A stretch of 64,000 nucleotides of DNA from Alteriqipengyuania lutimaris. GTDB taxonomy: Bacteria; Pseudomonadota; Alphaproteobacteria; Sphingomonadales; Sphingomonadaceae. The notes beneath the pieces were generated by a model that did no database searches, was not told where the DNA came from, and saw only the letters and a list, made by a program, of their open reading frames with translations. This document shows, in pieces, positions 34,595 through 50,344 of the stretch. Each line of letters starts with the position of its first letter. Position 1 is the stretch's first letter. Location: positions 372,001-436,000 of the forward strand of contig NZ_QRBB01000001.1 in NCBI RefSeq assembly GCF_003363135.1, read 5' to 3'. Position numbers and translations under genes: made by a program.

Positions 34595-36904
34595 TCAGGC
34601 GACGTTGGTGCGCAGGCGATGGACGTTCGATCCGGCGGCCGACTGCGCCGGCAATTGGGCGAGAGCGGCAATCGGTTCGGCGGCCATGTGCGATTCGACC
34701 GGACGCGAGATGAGGTACCCCTGCGCCTCGGTGCAGCCATGCCGGGTCAGCCATTCGAGCTGCTCAGTCGTCTCCACGCCCTCGGCGATGGTTTCCATCC
34801 CGAGTTCTTCGGCGAGCGAGACGATGCTCCGCACGATGGCCTGGCAATCGGGCCGGTCGAGCAGTTCGGACACGAAGCAGCGATCGATCTTGATCTTGTC
34901 GAAGGGGAAGGCGCGCAGGTAATTGAGCGAGGAATAGCCGGTCCCGAAATCGTCGAGCGCGATCCGCAACCCCATTTCGCGCAGGCGGTAGAGTATCTGC
35001 ACGTTGGCCTCGCTGTCGTGCATCAGCGCGCTTTCGGTGATCTCGATCTCGACCCGCTGCGGTGTGATCTTCGCGGTCGCGATGGCGCTGGCGAGCACGT
35101 TGACGAGATTGGGATTGCGCATCTGGATCGGCGACAGGTTGATCGCGATCGTATGCGGCTCTCCCCAGCTGGCCGCTTCCTCGATCGCACGGCGGATGAT
35201 CCATTCGCCCAGCGGAATGATCAGGCCGGTATCCTCGGCAATCCCGATGAACTCGACCGGCATGATCCGGCCGCGGACCGGATGTTCCCAGCGGACCAGC
35301 GTTTCCTTGCCGGTCCAGCGCCCGGTCGCGAGGCAGATCTGTGGCTGGTAGACGAGCGTGAACTGACCTTCGGTGATCGCGGTCCGCAGGTCGAGCTCGA
35401 GGTCGCGGCGCGAGCGTTCGCTCTGGTTGAGCGAGGCGTCGTAGTCCGCGAAGGTCGAACGGCCCGCGCGCTTCGCGGCGTAGAGCGCAAGGTCGGCCTG
35501 ACGCATGAACTCGTCTCCGTCGCAGCACCGCGTGCGGCCGAAAGCGACCCCGACCGAGGCCGAGACACGCACCGTCCGACCCATGAGGCTGAAGGGCTGG
35601 GCCATGGCGTCGACGATCCGCTGCGCGCAGGCATGCACGGTCTCGAGATCGCGCACACGCGTCAGCAGCACGGCGAACTCGTCGCCCCCCAGCCGGGCGG
35701 CGAGATCGTGCTCGCGAACCACGCCGGAAATACGCCTCGCCGCCACGCGGATCAGCTCGTCCCCGATATGGTGGCCGAGCGTGTCGTTGACCGACTTGAA
35801 ATGATCGACATCGATGAAGAGGAGCGCGATCCGCTGGTTCTTGACCTGCCCGGCGAGCGCGGTTTCGAGCGATTCGTTGAACAGGTCGCGGTTGGCGAGG
35901 CCGCTCAGCGTGTCGTAGCGTGCCATGCGCGCGAGCCGCTGTTCGGCCTCGCGGCGATCGGTGACATCGCAGAGCACTCCGCGCATCGAGCCATCGACCG
36001 ACGGGTTGCCCGAAATCGTCCACCAGCGCGTCTCGCCGGCGACCGTGATTTCCACGACAAGATCGCGGAAGGATGCGCGCTCGAGCAGCAATCCCGCCAG
36101 CTTCTCGCGCGCGGGACCCGAATCGAACAGGCCCACAAGTTCGCGCCCTTCGAGCAGATCGTGGTCGATCTGCGCCGCCTGGCCGAACCTTTCGCACACG
36201 TTGCGCAGGCAGTTGCCCTCGTCGACTTCCCACAGCCAGTCGGACGAGGAGGCTTCGTATTCGTGGAGCAGCAGCTTGATCGTCTCGGACGTGCGTTGCT
36301 GATGGATCTGTTCGTGGCACGATGCTTCGAACTGGCGGCCCTGTCGCCGCGTCGCGCGGATGAGCGCGTATCCGAAGGCGAGAGCAAGCGCGAGCGAGGG
36401 CCAGGAAAACTCGTCCCTCATGGTGAAGGACAGCACCGCCGCGGCGGCCATCGCCCCGCCGAGATAGCTGGTCATCGGGGCCGGCATGGAGCGGTAGGCG
36501 ATCACCGAGGATGCCAGAAGGCCCGCGGTCAGCACCGCGAAGAAGACCGGATGCGCCTCGAACAGGGTCGGGAAGAACGCCACCGCGCCCGCCACCCAGC
36601 ATGCGGTCTCGGTATTGGCGGCGATCTGCAACTGGCGGTGGTACTTGTGCAGGTGGCCGACGTCGATCGTCTCTGCATAATAGTCTTTGCTGAGCTGCCA
36701 CTGGCGGAAATTGCAGGCCGCGATCGCGCCCGCCCAGGGCAGCCCGTAGACGGCCGCAGGCTGACCCCACAGGGCAAGCGCGCAGGCGAGCGCCGCAAAG
36801 GAATGCAGCGCGCACAGGGAAGGCAGATGCGATGTCAGTTCGCGCAGGCGCCAGGCGAGCAGAAGATTGCGCTCCCCCAATACCGCCATCTGTTTCTGGA
36901 TCAC
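34595..36904 (-). CDS. GGDEF-EAL cyclic-di-GMP signalling protein
   Basis: 769 residues. About five membrane helices in residues 20-175, then a PAS-like segment (roughly 210-330), a GGDEF domain with an intact RLGGDEF near 405 and an EAL domain beginning near 510. The EAL signature reads KETLVRW (Thr for Ala), still with the Glu, Leu and Arg; the later ligands (NLSPIQM, EITES, DDFGTGYSSL, KIDR, EGVET) are all present, so phosphodiesterase activity is likely. With the broken cyclase at 31 kb it makes two c-di-GMP genes close together. Confidence 0.94.
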   Translation of the reverse strand: MIQKQMAVLGERNLLLAWRLRELTSHLPSLCALHSFAALACALALWGQPAAVYGLPWAGAIAACNFRQWQLSKDYYAETIDVGHLHKYHRQLQIAANTETACWVAGAVAFFPTLFEAHPVFFAVLTAGLLASSVIAYRSMPAPMTSYLGGAMAAAAVLSFTMRDEFSWPSLALALAFGYALIRATRRQGRQFEASCHEQIHQQRTSETIKLLLHEYEASSSDWLWEVDEGNCLRNVCERFGQAAQIDHDLLEGRELVGLFDSGPAREKLAGLLLERASFRDLVVEITVAGETRWWTISGNPSVDGSMRGVLCDVTDRREAEQRLARMARYDTLSGLANRDLFNESLETALAGQVKNQRIALLFIDVDHFKSVNDTLGHHIGDELIRVAARRISGVVREHDLAARLGGDEFAVLLTRVRDLETVHACAQRIVDAMAQPFSLMGRTVRVSASVGVAFGRTRCCDGDEFMRQADLALYAAKRAGRSTFADYDASLNQSERSRRDLELDLRTAITEGQFTLVYQPQICLATGRWTGKETLVRWEHPVRGRIMPVEFIGIAEDTGLIIPLGEWIIRRAIEEAASWGEPHTIAINLSPIQMRNPNLVNVLASAIATAKITPQRVEIEITESALMHDSEANVQILYRLREMGLRIALDDFGTGYSSLNYLRAFPFDKIKIDRCFVSELLDRPDCQAIVRSIVSLAEELGMETIAEGVETTEQLEWLTRHGCTEAQGYLISRPVESHMAAEPIAALAQLPAQSAAGSNVHRLRTNVA

Positions 36905-37089
36905 ACCGCGTCCCTCCCCGGGAAACGCGGTTAACCCGCAATTCTTAATGTATTATCAAACAGATTGTCTCGCACGCGTAACATTATTGCCGCGCGCCCT
37001 CACTTTCTGCCGGCCGACTGTGGAGACAATCGCAAAGCTCCATCTCCAGGATCGGAAATTGCGCCGCGACCGCTATTGGCTGAACCCCG

Positions 37090-37587
37090 CTACTGGCTGA
37101 ATAACGTGAGGCTGTGGCCCTCGCCCGACAGCCTGATCCCGTTGGCAGAGGTGCGCTCGATCCGGTCGGCGGCGCGGATCGCCGTCATCACCTCGGGAAG
37201 GCGTTCGGGGAGTCCGATCAGGCAGACGACATTCGCGGGGGCGGGCTCGGCACCCGGTTCGGGGGCGGGCAGCGGCGGCGGCGGCACGGCTTCGAAACGG
37301 CCATCCGCGATCCGGTAACGGATGCTCTGTCCCGCGCACCGCGGCTCCCACCAGATTTCTTCCTCGTCGGCACTCAGGGCGAGGCCATAGGATTCGTCGA
37401 AGGCTTCGCCGTCGATCCCCGCCACCCGCCATTCGCCCGCGAGGGTGGTCGGCGCGAGAGCCCGGTCGGCGGAGGCCTGCGCAGCGTCGGAAGCGGCACC
37501 GTCGTTCTGGCCGGCCTGGGTCCCGGAGGGCCCGGCCTGCGGCGTGCACGCGGCGAGCAGGGCCGCAATCAGGATGGTCGCTCTCAT
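37090..37587 (-). CDS. Lipoprotein of unknown function
   Basis: 165 residues with GGAG upstream of the ATG. Lipobox LLAAC gives lipid attachment at Cys14, followed by a Ser/Gln/Ala-rich linker and a folded part beginning LAGEWRVAGIDGEAFDESYGLAL, which resembles the META/HslJ start (L.G.W.V..IDG). Two cysteines could pair. The link to META is tentative. Starts just after the rpoC terminator. Confidence 0.75.
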   Translation of the reverse strand: MRATILIAALLAACTPQAGPSGTQAGQNDGAASDAAQASADRALAPTTLAGEWRVAGIDGEAFDESYGLALSADEEEIWWEPRCAGQSIRYRIADGRFEAVPPPPLPAPEPGAEPAPANVVCLIGLPERLPEVMTAIRAADRIERTSANGIRLSGEGHSLTLFSQ

Positions 37588-37607
37588 CGTAAATTCTCCA
37601 CGCAAAG

Positions 37608-37644
37608 AAAAAGGCCCCGAAGGACAAGCTCCTCCGGGGCCTTT
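37608..37644 (-). terminator. Rho-independent terminator of rpoC
   Basis: On the minus strand AAGGCCCCGGAGGA and TCCTTCGGGGCCTT form a stem around GCTTG, followed by TTTCTTTG. It is 25 bases after the rpoC stop. Confidence 0.85.
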
Positions 37645-37668
37645 CTCGATGTGTCGGTGAACCGGAGC

Positions 37669-42024
<4,356 letters not shown>

Positions 42025-42063
42025 GTCTGTGTTCCCTTTGAAGGGTGCATCCTGTTTCGTCGG

Positions 42064-42240
42064 CTACGCTTTTGAGCGATTCAACCAAGAAACGATCAGC
42101 AAGAATATTCCTAAGCCCAAGAAGATCAGCCCAAGGGTGGCATCGGATACTAGGAAGAGAATGAAGCCAATGAATGCGCTAAGGAGACCGCTCTCAAGCG
42201 CATATTTCCATTCGATCGTCCGAGGCCACCTCTTGGGCAT
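42064..42240 (-). CDS. 58-residue membrane protein between rpoB and rpoC
   Basis: Begins 3 bases after the rpoB stop and ends 39 bases before rpoC. An in-frame ATG has GGAG 7 bases upstream, inside the end of rpoB. A basic N-terminus (MPKRWPRTIEWKY) leads into two hydrophobic segments, about residues 18-31 and 36-51, separated by SDAT, and ends in a basic WLNRSKA, giving a helical hairpin with both ends inside. The DNA is clearly less GC-rich than rpoB and rpoC. No family recognised. Position in the operon implies that it is strongly expressed. Confidence 0.72.
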   Translation of the reverse strand: MPKRWPRTIEWKYALESGLLSAFIGFILFLVSDATLGLIFLGLGIFLLIVSWLNRSKA

Positions 42241-42243
42241 CAA

Positions 42244-46437
<4,194 letters not shown>

Positions 46438-46683
46438 AAGTCGAAAGAACCTTTTTCGCCGTGTCGCGATGCGAACGAAGGCTTGCGCCGACGCCCGCAT
46501 GGCGAGGATAAAATTGTCTCTGCACGAGAGGAATGGCCAGACATCAGTATCGGGCGGTCGGCATGCCGCGATGAGGCATGTCGATTGGGGTGCTGTCCGC
46601 CGCGATGGTCTGGCCGCGCCGCTTCCTTCCCTGGCATCGAATCTCGCGCGTGATTCGGCCTTGCTCGAAGCTGGCGTGTGCGC

Positions 46684-46712
46684 GGGATGTAGGAATATGC
46701 GCGCCGAATGTC
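46684..46712 (-). promoter_or_regulatory. Candidate rpoB promoter
   Basis: On the minus strand TTGACA (46707-46712) and TACATC (46684-46689) are 17 bases apart, which would give a leader of about 240 bases before rpoB. No gene or clear structure is seen in that leader (46438-46683). Confidence 0.5.
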
Positions 46713-46746
46713 AAAGGCCCGGAGCTTCGGGCGGGATTTTTTCGTT

Positions 46747-46843
46747 TATCGATCAGCGTCTTATCGTTTTTCGATATTTATCGATTGACGATATGTCGGC
46801 ATGCGATTATTGAATATCGATATCGAGCACATAGGAGATCGAT
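46747..46843 (+). promoter_or_regulatory. Promoter with repeated TATCGAT operator sites
   Basis: TATCGAT occurs at 46747-46753 and 46779-46785, with further ATATCGATAT at 46814-46823 and partial copies (TTATCG, TCGATA, CGATAT, ATCGATA) between and after. A TTGACG at 46785-46790 with TATTGA 17 bases later would be the promoter, so the sites overlap the -35 and follow the -10. The likely ligand is the HTH protein at 47823, in line with autoregulation of DUF2975/HTH units. Confidence 0.55.
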
Positions 46844-46845
46844 AA

Positions 46846-46986
46846 ATGACCGAAGCAACCCAACGTATCGCCGCGGCGCTCGTCGCCGCTCTCATCGCCG
46901 GCACCAGCCTGACCGCCGTGGTCACCGTGCCCCCCGCCGACGACGGACAGCCCGTCGCCACGATCGCGGCGCCCGAAGTCGCCTGA
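46846..46986 (+). CDS. 46-residue membrane/exported micro-protein, copy 1
   Basis: MTEATQRIAAALVAAL starts a single hydrophobic segment ending in AGTSLTAVVTVPPAD, followed by a polar tail. The next gene encodes a clear paralogue (AGTSMTAVVTVPDAG). GGAG lies 7-8 bases before the ATG and the start follows directly on the TATCGAT promoter. The pair precedes DUF2975 and HTH genes and probably forms one operon with them. No family recognised; a single-pass inner-membrane protein is the best guess. Confidence 0.68.
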   Translation: MTEATQRIAAALVAALIAGTSLTAVVTVPPADDGQPVATIAAPEVA

Positions 46987-47025
46987 GGCGCACTTCGCCG
47001 ATCCGAGCCATCCATGGAGGCCATC

Positions 47026-47163
47026 ATGACCAAGCTTGCCCAGAACCTTTTCGCCCTCACCCTCGCCATCATCGTCGCAGGGACCAGCATGACCGCGGTG
47101 GTCACCGTGCCCGACGCCGGCGATCGCACCGCCGCGATCCCGGCCACGGACAATCTCGCCTGA
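47026..47163 (+). CDS. 45-residue membrane/exported micro-protein, copy 2
   Basis: MTKLAQNLFALTLAIIVAG opens a hydrophobic helix ending in TSMTAVVTVPDAG, then a short polar tail. It shares the GTS-[LM]-TAVVTVP core and overall length with the protein encoded 40 bases upstream, so the two arose by duplication. GGAGG is 5-6 bases before the ATG. Conservation is restricted to the helix end, which suggests a membrane-interface role; nothing more can be said. Confidence 0.68.
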   Translation: MTKLAQNLFALTLAIIVAGTSMTAVVTVPDAGDRTAAIPATDNLA

Positions 47164-47217
47164 CCCTACCCGACCGATGCCGGCCGGAAGACGACCGCCA
47201 ACAGGGACATTTCCATC

Positions 47218-47781
47218 ATGACCAAGACCCTCAACGACCCGCTGCTGCTGATCGGCAAGATCTTTACCATCGTCCTGCAGGCCGTCATGGCTCTCGGATC
47301 GGTCGCGCTGCTGATCGCCATTCCCGCCGTCCTGATCGCCCAGGGGCCGATCGAAGCCGAGATCGCCCAGGAACTGCCCGGCTTCACCCAGGACTTTCCC
47401 GGCATCCTGATCGCCGCGATCCTGGCGATCGGCCTCGCGTTCCTCGTGATGCTGTTCTTCTTCTTCGGGATGCTGCGACAGATCATCGGCACGGTCGGTG
47501 ACGGAGATCCTTTCCAGCCCGCCAACGCACGCCGGCTCAGCAACATGGCCTGGCTGATGCTCGGGACACAGCTGCTCGTCATTCCCGCCGGGATCATCGC
47601 GTTCCAGCTGACCGGCTATGCCGATGCGATCGAAGCGGCCGGTGCCGAAAACTTCAACATGGACTTCGACGATGACGGCTTCGACATGACCGCGTGGCTG
47701 CTGGTCGTCATCCTGTTCATCCTCGCCCGCGTCTTCCGCCACGGCGCCGCGATGCGCGAAGACCTGGAAGGAACCGTGTGA
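47218..47781 (+). CDS. DUF2975 membrane protein
   Basis: 187 residues with four membrane helices (about 15-42, 60-85, 105-130, 155-170). The loop GTVGDGDPFQPANARRLSNMAWLML is the DUF2975 signature. Members are nearly always encoded with a small Xre-type HTH protein, as here, where the HTH start follows or overlaps the stop. Function unknown; the pair behaves like a membrane sensor with its own regulator. Third gene of the micro-ORF operon. Confidence 0.87.
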   Translation: MTKTLNDPLLLIGKIFTIVLQAVMALGSVALLIAIPAVLIAQGPIEAEIAQELPGFTQDFPGILIAAILAIGLAFLVMLFFFFGMLRQIIGTVGDGDPFQPANARRLSNMAWLMLGTQLLVIPAGIIAFQLTGYADAIEAAGAENFNMDFDDDGFDMTAWLLVVILFILARVFRHGAAMREDLEGTV

Positions 47782-47822
47782 TGCCGCCCCGCACCGACGA
47801 CTCGATCGAAGGAACACGCATC

Positions 47823-48032
47823 ATGGTGAAACTCGACGACCTGCTGCACGACCGGCGCATGACGCTGACCGAACTGGCCGAGCGGGTCGGCATGACGCTC
47901 GCCAACCTCTCGATCCTGAAGACCGGCAAGGCCAAGGCGATCCGATTTTCGACCCTCGAAGCGATTTGCCGCGAACTGGATTGCCAACCGGGCGACTTGC
48001 TCGGTTACGAGACGGAAGCACCCGGGGGCTGA
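47823..48032 (+). CDS. Small Xre/Cro-type HTH regulator
   Basis: 69 residues: VKLDDLLHDRRMTLTELAERVGMTLANLSILKTGKAKAIRFSTLEAICRELDCQPGDLLGY, a complete single-domain HTH of the YozG/DUF2975-partner type. ATG 47823 has GAAGGA upstream; an in-frame ATG at 47781 overlapping the DUF2975 stop is possible. It probably binds the TATCGAT sites ahead of this operon and represses it. Confidence 0.88.
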   Translation: MVKLDDLLHDRRMTLTELAERVGMTLANLSILKTGKAKAIRFSTLEAICRELDCQPGDLLGYETEAPGG

Positions 48033-48256
48033 CCGGCGCCCGGGCGACCGCAGAAGACAAGCGCTGAATAGGCTTGTGCCCTCGTCGGATAAACGCCCGA
48101 CTTCTGCCATCGGGCAAAAACGAGTCGTTGACCCGGCCGAGGATTGCGCGCACTGGACCTGACGGCCATATTTTCGCCATGAGGCGGAACCGGCCTGACA
48201 AGCATGTATTAACTGTCGATCCGCGGGTGCGGACGCCAGGTTAGGGGAATACCACT

Positions 48257-48496
48257 ATGAAGAAGATCATTGCAGTCGCCACCGTCGCCGCTTTCGGCCT
48301 TTCGCTTGCCGCATGCGACAGCGCAGCCGAAGAGCAGGCCGAAGACACCATGGAAGCCGAAGCTGAAGTGATCGACGAGCAGGCCGAGCTGAACGAAGCC
48401 GAAGCCGACCTCGCCGAAGAACAGGGCATGGAAGGCGAAGCAGAAGCTCTCGAAGCCGAAGCCGAGCAGATGGAAGAAACCGCCGACGAGATGTAA
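48257..48496 (+). CDS. Acidic Glu/Ala-rich small lipoprotein
   Basis: 79 residues with AGGGGA upstream. Lipobox LSLAAC sets the lipid on Cys20. The mature part is almost entirely Glu, Ala, Asp and Met with EAEAE-type repeats and should form one long acidic helix. A similar protein is encoded at 62538-62810. Such proteins resemble the outer-membrane lipoproteins with a coiled-coil rod, but no family is recognised. Confidence 0.8.
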   Translation: MKKIIAVATVAAFGLSLAACDSAAEEQAEDTMEAEAEVIDEQAELNEAEADLAEEQGMEGEAEALEAEAEQMEETADEM

Positions 48497-48523
48497 TCTC
48501 GCGTCGTCTTTCGACCGAATTCG

Positions 48524-48563
48524 CGGCCGCGCAGTCCCCCGGGATTGCGCGGCCGTTTCTTTT
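48524..48563 (+). terminator. Rho-independent terminator
   Basis: CGGCCGCGCA (48524-48533) and TGCGCGGCCG (48546-48555) form a 10-base perfect stem followed by TTTCTTTT, 28 bases after the lipoprotein gene. Confidence 0.9.
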
Positions 48564-48589
48564 CGGGCGCAGGCCGGTCGGCGTTGCGG

Positions 48590-48943
48590 TCAGCTCTCTT
48601 GGCAGCGGATCCAGTGGCGCTTGCCCCGGTAGGTGACCGTGCCGTCGTAGGTGGCGCCCTTGCGGGTCGCGCGGACCACCGCCAGCTCCTCGTCCGCCTG
48701 CGGATCGGTCAGCACGACGCGCAGCTCGCGATCGTCGAGCCACCATTGCGGCGCGGCGACCGCGATCTGTCTGCCGTCCACCTCCAGGCCCTGCGCGAAG
48801 AGCGCGCTGCCCGCCACGTGCCCGAAGCCGAGCGTGACGACGATCGCGGGCGTGCGCGCAGTGGCGCAGCGCATCCCGCCGGTCGCGTGGGCGGGCGCGG
48901 CCAGCAGGAGGATCGCAGCAAGGGCGAGCAGGCGGTTTCGCAT
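48590..48943 (-). CDS. Small exported protein
   Basis: 117 residues from ATG 48943. Signal peptide MRNRLLALAAILLLAAPAHA, then GGMRCATARTPAIVVTLGFGHVAGSALFAQG and a C-terminal CQES cysteine that may pair with the first. No family recognised. A single gene, convergent with the lipoprotein and divergent from rplJ. In-frame codons further upstream overlap the rplJ promoter and are not counted. Confidence 0.7.
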   Translation of the reverse strand: MRNRLLALAAILLLAAPAHATGGMRCATARTPAIVVTLGFGHVAGSALFAQGLEVDGRQIAVAAPQWWLDDRELRVVLTDPQADEELAVVRATRKGATYDGTVTYRGKRHWIRCQES

Positions 48944-49008
48944 GCCGGATCGGGTAGCGCGCCCGGCCTGAACCATGCGTGCACGCGCCGCGCCACCCGT
49001 GCTTTCGC

Positions 49009-49036
49009 TTGACTCCGAGGGCGAGGCCGCTAAGTG
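49009..49036 (+). promoter_or_regulatory. Candidate rplJ promoter
   Basis: TTGACT (49009-49014) and TAAGTG (49031-49036) with 16 bases between. Transcription would start near 49043, at the first stem of the leader. Confidence 0.45.
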
Positions 49037-49042
49037 CGCGTC

Positions 49043-49294
49043 CGACCGTTTTCGAACGGTCATCCGTCCGAGACAGTTGGCGACCGGAATATGCCGGTCT
49101 TAATCTCCAGCCTAGACGGGGAAACGAGATTTCAGGCGGCCGGCGCTCCGGTGCATGTCCGCATTCGCATCCAGTCGATGGATGCACCTCCTTCCCCATC
49201 AAACGGACCCATGGCTGCGCGGCGCAAGCTGCGCGGTCGAACGTGAGCCGGTCGTTTCCGTTTGTGCGGATTCGGCCATAGTGAAGGAGTAAGC
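49043..49294 (+). promoter_or_regulatory. Structured rplJ leader (putative L10 autoregulatory leader)
   Basis: About 250 non-coding bases. The 5' end is a perfect hairpin GACCGTT-TTCG-AACGGTC (49044-49061), followed by GACCGG/CCGGTC (49082-49099). Further on GGGGAA (49118) and TTCCCC (49192) could form a long-range stem enclosing GGTGCAT/ATGCACC (49150-49156 and 49182-49188). Such nested stems before rplJ fit the L10-L12 binding leader known from many bacteria; the exact binding motif was not matched. Confidence 0.5.
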
Positions 49295-49810
49295 ATGGAT
49301 CGTTCGCAAAAAACCGATGCGGTCGCTCAGCTGAACAACGTCTTCAACGAGGCGGGCGTGGTGGTCGTCACCCGCAACCTCGGCCTGACGGTGGCGGAAT
49401 CCACCGATCTGCGCGCGAAGATGCGTGAGGCCGGCGCGACCTACCAGGTTGCGAAGAACCGTCTTGCCAAGATCGCCCTCAAGGACACCGACTACGCAGG
49501 TATCGAAGAATACCTGTCCGGTCCGACCGCGCTGGCCTATTCGGCCGATCCGGTCGCCGCGGCCAAGGCCGTGGTGGAGTTCGCGAAGACCAACGACCGC
49601 ATCGAAGTGGTCGGTGGCTCGATGGGCTCGCAGGTGCTCGACGAAGCAGGTGTCAGGGCTCTCGCCTCGATGCCCAGCCTCGACGAACTGCGTGGCAAGC
49701 TCGTTGGTCTGGTCAACGCCCCCGCGACGAAAATCGCGCAGGTCGTCAATGCCCCGGCGAACAAGCTGGCCCGTGTCTTCGGCGCATATGCCGCCAAGGA
49801 CGCCGCGTAA
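49295..49810 (+). CDS. rplJ: Ribosomal protein L10
   Basis: 171 residues, MDRSQKTDAVAQLNNVFNEAG, then RAKMREAGATYQVAKNRLAKIAL, typical of bacterial L10. GAAGGAG precedes the ATG. L10 anchors the L7/L12 stalk on 23S RNA and represses its own mRNA. Followed by rplL after 69 bases. Its usual downstream neighbours rpoBC are here on the opposite strand. Confidence 0.97.
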   Translation: MDRSQKTDAVAQLNNVFNEAGVVVVTRNLGLTVAESTDLRAKMREAGATYQVAKNRLAKIALKDTDYAGIEEYLSGPTALAYSADPVAAAKAVVEFAKTNDRIEVVGGSMGSQVLDEAGVRALASMPSLDELRGKLVGLVNAPATKIAQVVNAPANKLARVFGAYAAKDAA

Positions 49811-49879
49811 GACGTTTTTCCGCACGACATTCCGGCCGCGGCAGACGCCCGGCCACGCTATCATTTGGAGTGAAATATC

Positions 49880-50254
49880 ATGGCAGACATCGCCAAGCTT
49901 GTTGAAGAACTTTCGAAGCTGACCGTCCTCGAAGCAGCTGAACTCGCCACCGCGCTCGAAGAAGAGTGGGGCGTGAGCGCCGCTGCCGCCGTTGCGGTTG
50001 CCGGCCCGGCTGCCGGTGGCGACGCCCCGGCCGCTGAAGAAAAGGACGAATTCGACGTCATTCTCACCGGCGACGGTGGCAAGAAGATCCAGGTCATCAA
50101 GGAAGTCCGCGCCATCACCGGCCTGGGCCTCACCGAAGCCAAGGGTCTCGTCGAAGGCGCGCCCAAGCCGCTCAAGGAAGGCGTCAACAAGGCCGAAGCC
50201 GAAGAAATCAAGAGCAAGATCGAAGCCGCTGGCGGCACGGTCGAACTCAAGTAA
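49880..50254 (+). CDS. rplL: Ribosomal protein L7/L12
   Basis: 124 residues: [32 protein letters not shown]-terminal dimerisation region, an Ala/Gly hinge, and the C-terminal [43 protein letters not shown]. It forms the flexible stalk that recruits translation factors. Ends at a strong terminator, so the operon is rplJL only. Confidence 0.98.
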   Translation: MADIAKLVEELSKLTVLEAAELATALEEEWGVSAAAAVAVAGPAAGGDAPAAEEKDEFDVILTGDGGKKIQVIKEVRAITGLGLTEAKGLVEGAPKPLKEGVNKAEAEEIKSKIEAAGGTVELK

Positions 50255-50282
50255 GCTTCACGCTTCAGTTCGAAAGAACGAA

Positions 50283-50313
50283 GGGCGGTGCCAGCGATGG
50301 CGCCGCCCTTTTT
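50283..50313 (+). terminator. Rho-independent terminator of rplJL
   Basis: GGGCGGTGCC and GGCGCCGCCC around AGCGAT, then TTTTT, about 30 bases after rplL. Confidence 0.88.
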
Positions 50314-50344
50314 CGTGCGCGGCCCTTTTTCGTGTGCGGCCCGG

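Noticed and set aside
46713-46746. GCCCG/CGGGC stem followed by Ts on the plus strand
   Set aside because: Short stem with no plus-strand gene upstream, so a terminator here would serve nothing evident.
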